Assembly (NCBI GenBank): GCA_030682135.1
Contig: JAUXQT010000011.1
Location: 1-52,634, forward strand
DNA: 52,634 bases
Reading direction: 5' to 3'
Source: Nitrospirota bacterium
GTDB taxonomy: Bacteria; Nitrospirota; Nitrospiria; Nitrospirales; Nitrospiraceae
Part shown: in pieces, positions 35,757-44,039 of the stretch
How positions within the stretch are numbered: position 1 is the first letter of the stretch
How the letters are laid out: each line of letters opens with the position of its first letter
The notes under the pieces: generated by a model
What the model saw: the letters and a program-made list of their open reading frames with translations, nothing else
Databases searched by the model: none
Told to the model about the DNA's origin: nothing
Translations under genes and position numbers: made by a program

Positions 35757-37159
35757 GATCGTTTCTTGGTCTGCCGAAGAACGCGACGAGCCTCGGCCAC
35801 CAGTTCATCAAGCCCCATCTTCTTCGACCGACGGCTACGATTGCCGGTTCGGCCACCAGGCAGATGAGCCGCCAGGGATTCGACCACCAGCACATTATTA
35901 CGATCGACGCCAGGGGCACCCACAATGACAACAGACGAAGCGTGCTGGGCCAGCCCCGCCGTCACTGCGGCAGTCACAATCGCCGCGTCGCTCCCCTTGA
36001 TCGTCTGCTGGACCACTCGGGCGCCTGTCTGACGCAACTGTGCTGCTACCTTCATCAAACGTGGAGTGGCCTTGGGTGGTGCAGCGACAAGATACTCGAC
36101 TCGCGATGATCCTGCACCTTCTTCGGGAAAAGCCACGGTGCGAAAGAGACGATCGACGTCCAGGCCAAAACCGGTTGAGGGCAATGGCCGGCCAAATCGA
36201 CCCATCAAATGGTCATATCGTCCGCCGCCGCCTAACTCCGCCCCCATCCCTTCGGCGAACACGTCGAAGACGACACCATCATAATAGTCGAAGCCTCTGA
36301 ACTCCCCGAGATCCAGGAGGAGTGAATCCCGGTGGCCCGCTGCACAGAGCAGCTGATACACCTGGGTAAGCCGTGCGAGTGGAGCGGCCAATGCCGGATC
36401 ACCAGCAGCGAGAACCCGTCCCCGTGCCAAGACTTCCTCTTGGCCATACAGCTCAGGCGCTTCCCGAATAACACGAGCCGCCGTTTTCGAGATGCGTTCA
36501 CTTGCCAGGACCTCTTCGAGTCTCGGCAAATCCTTTCGCGCAGCCGCCTGCTCAGCCAGCTTCTGCCCCTGCAGCGACAGCCCGGATCTTGAGAGAAGGC
36601 CTTTAATAAATCCGACATGTCCAAGAGAGACCTTAAAAGACTGCAGGCCGATCGTATGGAGACATTCGATCATCAACCCGATCACTTCGCTATCGCTCGT
36701 GGCATCGTCCAGGCCGATGAGTTCGGCTCCGACTTGGAAAATTTCGCGCCCTCGTCCGGCATGTTCCGTTTCATACCGAAAGACAGAGGTCCGGTACGAC
36801 AGCCGCAACGGCAACGTCGCGCCCGTGAGCCCCATCGCGACCGTCCTGGCGATCTGCGCCGTGGCATCCGGACGGAGAAGGAGCGTCCGCCCCGTCGTGC
36901 GATCGACAAATTGGTAGCAGTGATCGATCAGTTCCGGTTCAAGCCCCGGAGCCAACACATCGAGATACTCGAATGTGGGAAGAATGATCTCGTCGTAGCC
37001 CCAACGATTAATATGCGCGAGCAGCTGTTCTTCGAGACGGCGAACCTGCTTCGCCGCGTGAGGGAGTATCGTCGCCATGCCCACGGGCACGAGCGAGCGC
37101 TCGCGGGACGACGAGACCTGTCCCGAAGAGGGGCGCGGCTTCGGTGGAACGGAGACCAT
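35753..37159 (-). CDS. hisZ: ATP phosphoribosyltransferase regulatory subunit
   Basis: A 468-residue class II aminoacyl-tRNA-synthetase paralogue. HisZ lacks tRNA charging and activates short-form HisG in the first step of histidine synthesis. The sequence shows PVGMATILPHAAKQVRRLEE, PTFEYLDVLAPG, motif 2 LRPDATAQIARTVA, RGFDYYDGVVFDV in place of the HisRS RGLDYYT element, GGGRYDHLMGRFG, and STGFGLDVDRLF. It retains a C-terminal Rossmann-like anticodon-binding-type domain (from about residue 330) that many HisZ proteins lack, plus a basic tail. HisS was considered and judged less likely because of the changed histidine-binding motifs. It starts 24 bp after serA. Confidence 0.8.
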   Translation of the reverse strand: MVSVPPKPRPSSGQVSSSRERSLVPVGMATILPHAAKQVRRLEEQLLAHINRWGYDEIILPTFEYLDVLAPGLEPELIDHCYQFVDRTTGRTLLLRPDATAQIARTVAMGLTGATLPLRLSYRTSVFRYETEHAGRGREIFQVGAELIGLDDATSDSEVIGLMIECLHTIGLQSFKVSLGHVGFIKGLLSRSGLSLQGQKLAEQAAARKDLPRLEEVLASERISKTAARVIREAPELYGQEEVLARGRVLAAGDPALAAPLARLTQVYQLLCAAGHRDSLLLDLGEFRGFDYYDGVVFDVFAEGMGAELGGGGRYDHLMGRFGRPLPSTGFGLDVDRLFRTVAFPEEGAGSSRVEYLVAAPPKATPRLMKVAAQLRQTGARVVQQTIKGSDAAIVTAAVTAGLAQHASSVVIVGAPGVDRNNVLVVESLAAHLPGGRTGNRSRRSKKMGLDELVAEARRVLRQTKKRS

Positions 37160-37183
37160 AGCTGACCTGGTGGATGGCGCGGG

Positions 37184-38773
37184 TTAGGATAGAGCCGCGA
37201 CTTTGACTGAGAGAATGTCCTTGCTGGATTTGATCGTCTCAAGCACCGTGTTCGGGAAAACCGCATCGGATCCAATGATGAGCAGCGCGTTCCCGCCCCG
37301 CTTCTGCAGCGCACATTGCATCCGAACGATGTTGATCTGGTTGTCGCCGAGGACCTTGCCCACCATCCCAATCACCCCTGGACGGTCGACGTTGAGGATC
37401 AACAGCATATGTCCTTCCGGCACGACCTCAACATTGAATTGATCGATCTCGACCACGCGCGGATCTTTCTTGTGATAGAGCGTGCCGGCGACCTGATACG
37501 ATTTCTTCCCGGCTTCCACTCGCACACGAATCAGGCTGGTGAAATCTCCCGCATCGGAGCTCTTCACTTCCTTCACTTCAATCCCGCGCTCCTTCGCCAC
37601 GATCGGCGCATTCACATAGTTCACGGGCGCTTCCATCATCGGACTCAGCAACCCCTTCAACACCGCGATCGTAAGTGGGGCGACAGACAGACCTGCCACC
37701 TCCCCGCTATATTCGACGGTCACACGTTCAAGGCCGCCTTCGCACAACTGGGTCTGCAACTTCCCGAGCTGTTCGGCTAAGGACAGGTAGGGCTGAAGCC
37801 GCGGAAGCAATTCGGGAGAGACGGACGGGATATTGACCGCCCCACGGGCAATGCCTTTGGTGAAATAATCGACGACTTGTTCCGCGATGCCGACGGCCAC
37901 ATTCTCTTGCGCCTCAGCCGTCTGCGCTCCGATATGCGGAGTACAGATAAAGTTATCCAGCGTCAACAACGGATTGTCCGCCTTCACCGGCTCTTCTTCA
38001 AATACGTCGAACGCAGCGGCCGCCACACGTTTGACCTTCAACGCATCAAACAGATCACCCTCATGGATAATCCCGCCGCGGGCGCAATTCACGATCATGA
38101 CCCCCGGCTTCATCGTCGAAATCGATTGCGCATTGATGAGCCCCTTGGTCTCAGGGGTCAACGGCGTATGCACAGAAATAATATCGGCACGTTTGAAGAG
38201 CTCATCCAGCGGCATCATGGTGACGCCCATCTTCTGCGCGCGCTCTTCGGCCAAGTAGGGATCGTAGGCAATCACGCTCATGCCGATTCCCTGAGCCAGC
38301 TTCGTGAGATGGCTGCCGATTTGCCCCACGCCGACGATGCCGAGCACCTTATTGTAGAGTTCGACGCCCATGAATTTATCTTTTTCCCACTTGCCAGCCT
38401 TCACAGACGCGGTGGCTTGGGGGATACGACGGCTCATCGCCCAGATCATCGACATCGTATGTTCGGCAGTCGTGACGGTATTACCGCCCGGTGTGTTCAT
38501 CACCACGATCCCGCGACGCGTTGCGGCCGGCGTATCGACATTATCCAGCCCCGACCCGGCACGCCCGACAATCTTCAACTTCTCGGCTGCCGCAATCAGT
38601 TCTGCCGTCACTTTGGTCCCGGACCGCACGATCAAACCATCGGCGTCCTTGATCTCCTTGAATAGCTCCTCTTTCGCCATCTTGGATTTCACGACGACCG
38701 TGAATCCAGCCTTCTCAAGGAGCTCTACGCCCTGCGTCGACAAACTATCGCTGATGAGGATTTTCATGCCCAT
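37184..38773 (-). CDS. serA: D-3-phosphoglycerate dehydrogenase
   Basis: A 529-residue, full-length SerA catalysing the first committed step of serine synthesis (3-phosphoglycerate to 3-phosphohydroxypyruvate, NAD+). The NAD fold has LGIVGVGQIGSHLTKLAQ; the catalytic Arg, Glu and His lie in NCARGGIIHEG, VFEEEPVKADNPLL and CTPHIGAQT. After the dehydrogenase (to about 310) come the allosteric-substrate-binding domain and a C-terminal ACT domain (LLILNVDRPGVIGMVGKVLG) for feedback by serine. It follows a class V aminotransferase by 37 bp, which suggests a joint role in serine metabolism. Confidence 0.96.
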   Translation of the reverse strand: MGMKILISDSLSTQGVELLEKAGFTVVVKSKMAKEELFKEIKDADGLIVRSGTKVTAELIAAAEKLKIVGRAGSGLDNVDTPAATRRGIVVMNTPGGNTVTTAEHTMSMIWAMSRRIPQATASVKAGKWEKDKFMGVELYNKVLGIVGVGQIGSHLTKLAQGIGMSVIAYDPYLAEERAQKMGVTMMPLDELFKRADIISVHTPLTPETKGLINAQSISTMKPGVMIVNCARGGIIHEGDLFDALKVKRVAAAAFDVFEEEPVKADNPLLTLDNFICTPHIGAQTAEAQENVAVGIAEQVVDYFTKGIARGAVNIPSVSPELLPRLQPYLSLAEQLGKLQTQLCEGGLERVTVEYSGEVAGLSVAPLTIAVLKGLLSPMMEAPVNYVNAPIVAKERGIEVKEVKSSDAGDFTSLIRVRVEAGKKSYQVAGTLYHKKDPRVVEIDQFNVEVVPEGHMLLILNVDRPGVIGMVGKVLGDNQINIVRMQCALQKRGGNALLIIGSDAVFPNTVLETIKSSKDILSVKVAALS

Positions 38774-38810
38774 TGTGCCTGCCCTATGTATAAGTTTCGA
38801 GACGTAACCG

Positions 38811-39950
38811 CTACGCCATCAAAATTTCTTGTGCCTTCGCCACGCCGCTTCCAAGCTTCACGGGATGACCTAGCCCTTTGAGGACCATCTCAACAGCTGC
38901 CACTGCGATAATGACATCGAAACGGTCCATGTAGCCCATGTGGGAGAGCCGGAAAATCTTTCCCTTCAAATGGTCTTGCCCGCCGGCTGCTGTAATGCCG
39001 TATTGCACACGCAGGTTCTTGTAGATCGCCTGACCATCCACACCCTCCGGCGCTAATACAGCAGTGAGGGCATCGCTCGGCGACTCTTTGGGAAACAACG
39101 CCAGTCCAGCACCCTGTAGCCCTTCACGCATAGCCTTCGCAAGCATCGCCTGACGGCCAAATACCCCCTCAAGCCCCTCCTCCTTCATCATCCGCAACAC
39201 TTCCTGCAGGCCGACGATGAGGGAGACAGCCGGCGTATAGGCCGTCTGATTCTTCTGCTGATTCTCATGCTCTTTTTTGAAATTGAAATAGAACGCCGTG
39301 TTCTTCGCTTTGTCCGCCAACTTCCAGGCTTTATCGCTCACGCTCACAAATGCCAGGCCAGGCGGCAGCATCAGCGCCTTTTGCGACCCGGTAATGACAA
39401 CATCGAGTCCCCATTCATCGGTCTTGATGTCGAATACGCCGAGGGCCGTAATGGCGTCCACCACCAGAATGGTATCGGGATAGGGCTTCACGATTTCTGC
39501 AAGCGCCTTGATATCGTGCGACACGCCGGTCGAGGTTTCACTCGCCTGCACATAGACCGCTTTAATTGAAGGGTCCTTCTTCAAAGCATCGGCCACCACT
39601 TGCGGATCGACGGCCCGTCCCCACTCCACCTTGATCTCGATGACCTCAGCGCCGAACGTCTTGCAGAGCTTTGTCCATCGTTCCCCGAACTTCCCACCAT
39701 TAATGGTGAGCGCTTTGTCGCCGGGTGAGAGGAAGTTCGAGACCGAACCTTCCATGCCTCCGGTTCCGGATGCTGCCAGCATGAGCACGTTATTTTTCGT
39801 TTGGAACAGCCACTTCAGCCCATCCCGGACTTCCGCAAACACCTTATCGAATTCGGGAGCACGGTGATGGAACATGGGTCGCGCCATGGCCAACAACACT
39901 TCAGGGGGCACAGGCGTCGGACCGGGAGCCAGTAAGTACCGCTTCAGCAT
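38811..39950 (-). CDS. Class V aminotransferase (serine/alanine-glyoxylate type)
   Basis: A 379-residue PLP enzyme. It begins MLKRYLLAPGPTPVPPEV, the standard opening of serine-pyruvate / alanine-glyoxylate aminotransferases and of the misnamed 'soluble hydrogenase 42-kDa subunit'. ASGTGGMEGSVSN binds the PLP phosphate, VDAITALGVFD carries the Asp, and VVITGSQKALMLPPG holds the Schiff-base Lys. GGAGGA lies 8 nt before the ATG at 39950, so a longer frame to 40022 is rejected. Because it is followed by serA, it may serve as the phosphoserine or serine transaminase in place of SerC; that is inference. Confidence 0.9.
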   Translation of the reverse strand: MLKRYLLAPGPTPVPPEVLLAMARPMFHHRAPEFDKVFAEVRDGLKWLFQTKNNVLMLAASGTGGMEGSVSNFLSPGDKALTINGGKFGERWTKLCKTFGAEVIEIKVEWGRAVDPQVVADALKKDPSIKAVYVQASETSTGVSHDIKALAEIVKPYPDTILVVDAITALGVFDIKTDEWGLDVVITGSQKALMLPPGLAFVSVSDKAWKLADKAKNTAFYFNFKKEHENQQKNQTAYTPAVSLIVGLQEVLRMMKEEGLEGVFGRQAMLAKAMREGLQGAGLALFPKESPSDALTAVLAPEGVDGQAIYKNLRVQYGITAAGGQDHLKGKIFRLSHMGYMDRFDVIIAVAAVEMVLKGLGHPVKLGSGVAKAQEILMA

Positions 39951-40037
39951 CGAGGGATCCTCCTCCGGATGAAACGTGAAAATTCCTACGCGGGAAGGGG
40001 GGACGATACCATTGCCTCCCAAAATCTGTCAAGGCAA

Positions 40038-40073
40038 GGAACCGCGTGGGCACGCGTGTTTTCAGACGGTTCC
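40038..40073. promoter_or_regulatory. Nested inverted repeat in divergent intergenic region
   Basis: GGAACCG (40038-40044) pairs with CGGTTCC (40067-40073), and inside it CGTGGGCACG forms a small second stem. It lies between the divergent class V aminotransferase (start 39950) and mltD (start about 40256), about 90 bp upstream of the former. It could be an operator or a 5' leader structure; nothing else recognisable occupies this 300-bp spacer apart from the mltD promoter. Confidence 0.35.
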
Positions 40074-40177
40074 GCCCTCCAGTTCCCGGCGTGATGCCCG
40101 CTCATGATTTCCTGCAAACGTGAGCGCACCTGACCGCCGTGCCCCCACGAGTCGAGTGCCAATCCTCTTGCAATTCC

Positions 40178-40206
40178 TTGACAAGCGCGAGGTCGCTCGA
40201 TAGTCT
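40178..40206 (+). promoter_or_regulatory. Sigma-70-type promoter for mltD
   Basis: A perfect -35 TTGACA (40178-40183), a 17-bp spacer and a -10 TAGTCT (40201-40206; T, A and final T match). The predicted transcript start near 40213 is 43 nt before the ATG at 40256, which supports that start over upstream in-frame candidates. Confidence 0.5.
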
Positions 40207-40255
40207 ACCCTCACAGAAGATGTTGAACCTCAGACACCATACTGATAGCCAACGT

Positions 40256-41620
40256 ATGTCCACGACACCTCTCAGACCAATACATGCCGCCCTCCCGATT
40301 GCGCTCTTGCTTGGAATGTGGCTCAGCCTCTCCCTACCGATTGAAGGACACGGCGCCACTTCTACCGAACCCGCCTTAGCCGATCCGTCCACAGTTCTGG
40401 ACGAGAACGCACCGGCAGCAGACGACCCGGACGACAATCTCGTCCCGCTCGACACTGAAGGACCGGCAACGGAAAGTACCAACACTACCTCCGTACGAAC
40501 GAGCAGCGTTCCGCGGGCCGAAGACCTCTTGCAGTTGAACCAGGCGGGAAACTCGCCAGCAACCGCACGTTTTTCAGATGCCTTGAATCCTCCGGCTGAA
40601 CTGGCTCCGACTCAAGACGCCGCTCGAAGCGCGCCAGCGGAATATGCCGCCTACGATATGCCGATCGTCATGGACTCATCCGTCCAGGCTCACATTCGTT
40701 ACTTCAATACCGGCATCCACGATCGCTTCGAGCAATGGCTCCTCCGGCTCAGCCGCTATCGACCGCTTGTCGATAAAATCTTCTCGGAGTTTCATCTCCC
40801 CAGCGATCTGGTCTACCTTTCGCTGGTGGAGAGCGGATTCAACCCCTACGCCTACTCCCGAGCCAAAGCCACAGGCCCCTGGCAGTTCATGCAGGGCACG
40901 GCCAAGGCCTATGGGCTCCGCGTCGATAACTATGTGGACGAACGGCGCGATCCCATCAAATCAACAGTCGCTGCGGCACGTTACCTCCGCGATCTCTATG
41001 ACCTCTTCGGCGCCTGGCCACTCGCGATGGCCGCCTACAATGCCGGAGAAGGCAAGGTGATGCGAGCCCTTCACAAAGCCCAGGTCGAAAGTTTTTCCGA
41101 GATTTCCAAGACTCGATTGATTCGACGGGAAACGAAAGAGTACGTGCCGCGATTTATGGCCGCAACGATCATCGCCAGGAACCCCGATCGATACGGCTTT
41201 TCTCAGGAGTCCGCTGCCCCCCATGAGTTTGACGAGGCCATCATTACGCGAACCGTCCATTTCCGTGCCATCGCCAATGTCACCGGCATTCCCTATGAAG
41301 AGCTTCGGCTCCTCAATCCTGAGCTGCGCCGCGACGCGACGCCTCCTGGCAACGAGACCTACCACCTCAAAGTACCGGTGGGAATGAAAGCGAAAGTAGA
41401 GCAGCTCCTTGATCGCATCCCATCCTATAAGTTCCCGCAGCTCCCGGAGAAGGTTCATCTTGCGGCAGCCGGGCCCTCTCGTTGGTATAAAGTCCGCGTG
41501 GGAGACACGCTGGGGAAAGTATCGAAACGATTTCGCATCCCCATCAAGACGCTTAAGACGAAGAATAATCTCTCCAGCCCGACCATTCGACCAGGCGACT
41601 TTCTCGTCATCAGCCGCTAG
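40256..41620 (+). CDS. mltD: Membrane-bound lytic murein transglycosylase D-like
   Basis: A 454-residue cell-wall hydrolase cleaving the MurNAc-GlcNAc bond of peptidoglycan to form 1,6-anhydro ends. It has an N-terminal export signal (IHAALPIALLLGMWLSLSL), a disordered acidic/Pro-rich linker, and an SLT domain with catalytic Glu in LVESGFNPYAYS followed by ATGPWQFMQGTAKAYGL and MAAYNAGEGKV. A C-terminal LysM domain (KVRVGDTLGKVSKRF ... RPGDFLVIS) binds glycan. No lipobox is seen, so it may be periplasmic or signal-anchored. The start is set by the promoter position; an ATG at 40220 and a GTG at 40139 are alternatives. Confidence 0.9.
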   Translation: MSTTPLRPIHAALPIALLLGMWLSLSLPIEGHGATSTEPALADPSTVLDENAPAADDPDDNLVPLDTEGPATESTNTTSVRTSSVPRAEDLLQLNQAGNSPATARFSDALNPPAELAPTQDAARSAPAEYAAYDMPIVMDSSVQAHIRYFNTGIHDRFEQWLLRLSRYRPLVDKIFSEFHLPSDLVYLSLVESGFNPYAYSRAKATGPWQFMQGTAKAYGLRVDNYVDERRDPIKSTVAAARYLRDLYDLFGAWPLAMAAYNAGEGKVMRALHKAQVESFSEISKTRLIRRETKEYVPRFMAATIIARNPDRYGFSQESAAPHEFDEAIITRTVHFRAIANVTGIPYEELRLLNPELRRDATPPGNETYHLKVPVGMKAKVEQLLDRIPSYKFPQLPEKVHLAAAGPSRWYKVRVGDTLGKVSKRFRIPIKTLKTKNNLSSPTIRPGDFLVISR

Positions 41621-41626
41621 ATTCGA

Positions 41627-41655
41627 TCTGCCCTATCCCCTGGTCACAGGGCAGA
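41627..41655 (+). terminator. Hairpin downstream of mltD
   Basis: A perfect 8-bp inverted repeat, TCTGCCCT/AGGGCAGA, with a 13-nt loop, beginning 7 bp after the mltD stop. There is no U-run, so it is a candidate Rho-dependent or stabilising hairpin. Confidence 0.45.
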
Positions 41656-41816
41656 GTACACCATCAAGCCAAGTCAGCGATCAGCCTACCGGATTAATAG
41701 GTCTCGAAAAACGATTGTGGGATTAGCCCGCGAGAGCTTCGCTATCCGCACCTGTGGCACGGGAACAGGCTCAGGAGAGGGCTGCAGGGATCAACGTGGA
41801 ACACTGCCGACGAGGA

Positions 41817-42623
41817 TTACTTCTTGCCGGGTGCGGGAGGAGGAGACGCAGGACCCTTCTGTGGTGCAGCACCAGCCGGGGCCATCGACGAGGGCACAGG
41901 CGTCGATTCCTGGGATTTCTTCACATCCATGATCTTGGTCCTGATCGTCGCTTCACTGGTGAAAGGAGAACTTGGATAGGTCTTGATCAGCTCCTGATAA
42001 TGGGCTAACGCCCCTTCTGGCCGCGACTGAGATTCTTCCAACCGCGCCAACTCAAACAAGGCTTGATCTCGATTCAACGTGCCGGGGGTCTCCAAGATGC
42101 CGGTTAATGCCTTAACGGCGAGATCCCGGTCTCCCTTGAGCAAATACACATAGGCCAACCGTTGCTGAACGAGCCCTGCCATTGAGGGATTCGAACCGTA
42201 CAACATCAAGAATCGCTGATAGGCGTCAATGGCCGCACTCAATTCATTGGTCTGGACCAACGTATTTCCCAAATGATACAACGCCAGTGGTGCTGAGGGG
42301 GTTCGAGGATATTGATCGACCACTTGCCGATACCGCGCAATCGCTTCCTTGAGCGCATGATCGGCCTTTTGAGGATCGCTGGCGGAAGGAGCGGTCAAGA
42401 AGCGCATCGCCTCACGTTCAAGCTCTTGAGCCTTCTGCGCGGCCTGGCGGTCAACATAGAACACTCCGCCAACCACGGCAGCCGCTAACACCAACACCCC
42501 CAACCCGACTAGTATGGGGCGTCGATAGTCTTGGAGTCGGTGGAACGCATGGTCCAGCCCGCTCAGCATGTGGGCTTCATCGACCGGAAGGACTTTTGCC
42601 GGGACCTTAATGCGGTAGCTCAT
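41817..42623 (-). CDS. Membrane-anchored TPR protein (YfgM/YbgF-like)
   Basis: A 268-residue protein. A cytoplasmic N-terminus of about 35 residues (basic YRRP just before the membrane) is followed by one membrane helix (ILVGLGVLVLAAAVVGGVFYV) and a periplasmic TPR domain: ALKEAIARYRQVVDQYPRTP, ALYHLGNTLVQTNELSAAID, RLAYVYLLKGDRDLAVKAL. The topology matches YfgM-type chaperone-associated proteins, while the spacing of repeats also recalls the YbgF C-terminal domain. The tail is Pro/Ala-rich. It is divergently transcribed from bioF and has its own strong promoter. Function is not certain. Confidence 0.8.
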   Translation of the reverse strand: MSYRIKVPAKVLPVDEAHMLSGLDHAFHRLQDYRRPILVGLGVLVLAAAVVGGVFYVDRQAAQKAQELEREAMRFLTAPSASDPQKADHALKEAIARYRQVVDQYPRTPSAPLALYHLGNTLVQTNELSAAIDAYQRFLMLYGSNPSMAGLVQQRLAYVYLLKGDRDLAVKALTGILETPGTLNRDQALFELARLEESQSRPEGALAHYQELIKTYPSSPFTSEATIRTKIMDVKKSQESTPVPSSMAPAGAAPQKGPASPPPAPGKK

Positions 42624-42675
42624 GGATAGATTCGTCAGAGAGGGCGAGGCCCGTTTCGGTAAATACTGTCCGCGC

Positions 42676-42705
42676 CTTATACTAAGGATGTCACAAGGTT
42701 GTCAA
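42676..42705 (-). promoter_or_regulatory. Strong sigma-70-type promoter for the TPR membrane protein
   Basis: On the minus strand: TTGACA (42705-42700), an 18-bp spacer, and TATAAG (42681-42676), matching 11 of 12 consensus positions. The transcript would start near 42669, giving a 5' leader of about 46 nt before the ATG at 42623. Confidence 0.65.
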
Positions 42706-42750
42706 TGAGGCAGCGGTTTTCTCTCAGTTTTCAGGTGGTAACCAGCCCCT

Positions 42751-43911
42751 ATGTTTAATAAACAACTCGACGAGTTGGCTGCGCGACATCTCACCAGACG
42801 GCTCACGCCGCTCCATTCGGGCGTCGGCCCGATCGTTGAAATGGCTGGACGACAAATCCTCCTCTTCGCTTCGAACGATTATTTAGGACTCGCCATGCAC
42901 CCGGAGGTGATTCAGGCCGCCGTCGGGGCGACGCAACGATTTGGGGCCGGAGCTGGAGCCGCACGGCTGGTCTCAGGCTCATTGCCACCGCATCAAGAAT
43001 TGGAAGTCGCATTGGCACAGTTTAAGGGAACAGAGGCCACACTGACCTATGGCTCTGGCTATCTGGCCAACATTGGAACCATCCCGACATTAATCGAGAG
43101 AGGCGGATTAATCCTAGCCGATCGCCTGTGTCATGCCAGCCTGATCGACGGATGCCGACTGAGCGCAGCCGACTTTCGCATCTATCGCCACAACGACACC
43201 GAGCACCTACGAACTCTTCTGGCTGCCAGACGCCAGACACGGCGCATTCTGATTGTGACCGACGGCCTGTTCAGTATGGACGGAGACCTCGCCCCGCTGC
43301 CCGAACTCAACCGGCTCGCCCAGGAGTATGAAGCAGATCTCTATATCGATGATGCCCACGGCACAGGCGTGATGGGGCCGCATGGGCGAGGGACGGTCGA
43401 ACACTTCGGGCTTGATACACAAATCCCGCTTCAGATGGGGACGTTGGGCAAGGCCATCGGCAGTAGTGGCGCATACATCGCCGGTCCCTCGACCTTGATC
43501 CAATATCTCTTGAATACGAGCCGATCGTTTATCTTTACCACGGCGCCGCCACCAAGTTCGGCTGCCGCTGCGACGGCAGCCATACGAATCATCCAACGGG
43601 AGCCGGAGCGAAGGGCGCGTTTGTGGGCCAACCGAACACGACTGTTCACGGGACTCACACAAATGGGCTTCAGCCTTTCCCCCAGCGTCAGCCCAATCAT
43701 GCCGATCCTCGTCGGCAATGCTGAAACCGCACTCTCATTCGCCGAACATCTGCTTGCAGAGGGTATCTACGCTCCGGCAATTCGGCCTCCCACCGTTCCT
43801 GACGCCACCAGCCGCATCCGCGTCACGGTGACCTCGGAGCACACCGCTAGCCACATCGATCAGGCGCTCGCTGCATTCCAACGCGCAGGCCAATCCGCGG
43901 GACTGATCTGA
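42751..43911 (+). CDS. bioF: 8-amino-7-oxononanoate synthase
   Basis: A 386-residue PLP enzyme of the alpha-oxoamine synthase family. It condenses pimeloyl-ACP or -CoA with alanine in biotin synthesis. Seen: LFASNDYLGLAMHP, GAGAARLVSGSLPPHQELE, YGSGYLANIGTIPTL, DDAHGTGVMGPHGRG with the PLP Asp and His, and TLGKAIGSSGAY with the Schiff-base Lys. AGGTGGT precedes the ATG. No other biotin gene is adjacent, so a related role (KBL-type or lipid oxoamine synthesis) cannot be fully excluded, but length and motifs fit BioF best. Confidence 0.88.
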   Translation: MFNKQLDELAARHLTRRLTPLHSGVGPIVEMAGRQILLFASNDYLGLAMHPEVIQAAVGATQRFGAGAGAARLVSGSLPPHQELEVALAQFKGTEATLTYGSGYLANIGTIPTLIERGGLILADRLCHASLIDGCRLSAADFRIYRHNDTEHLRTLLAARRQTRRILIVTDGLFSMDGDLAPLPELNRLAQEYEADLYIDDAHGTGVMGPHGRGTVEHFGLDTQIPLQMGTLGKAIGSSGAYIAGPSTLIQYLLNTSRSFIFTTAPPPSSAAAATAAIRIIQREPERRARLWANRTRLFTGLTQMGFSLSPSVSPIMPILVGNAETALSFAEHLLAEGIYAPAIRPPTVPDATSRIRVTVTSEHTASHIDQALAAFQRAGQSAGLI

Positions 43912-44039
43912 CCGAGAATTCAGGCAGACACTTCCGGCTATTTCCTTGCTTTCTCATCACCCTATGGCATCATGCACACAAGTAGCGCTGAGGTCTGACA
44001 AACCAGTGCCCTGTCCATTTTCACCGAGGAGTCCTCTTC

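Noticed and set aside
35753-37159. Histidyl-tRNA synthetase
   Set aside because: Key histidine-binding motifs are altered (RGFDYYD, LRPDATAQ), which fits HisZ better.
37877-38665. 262-codon plus-strand ORF antisense to serA
   Set aside because: His/Arg-rich shadow frame opposite a full-length SerA; no ribosome binding site or family motif.
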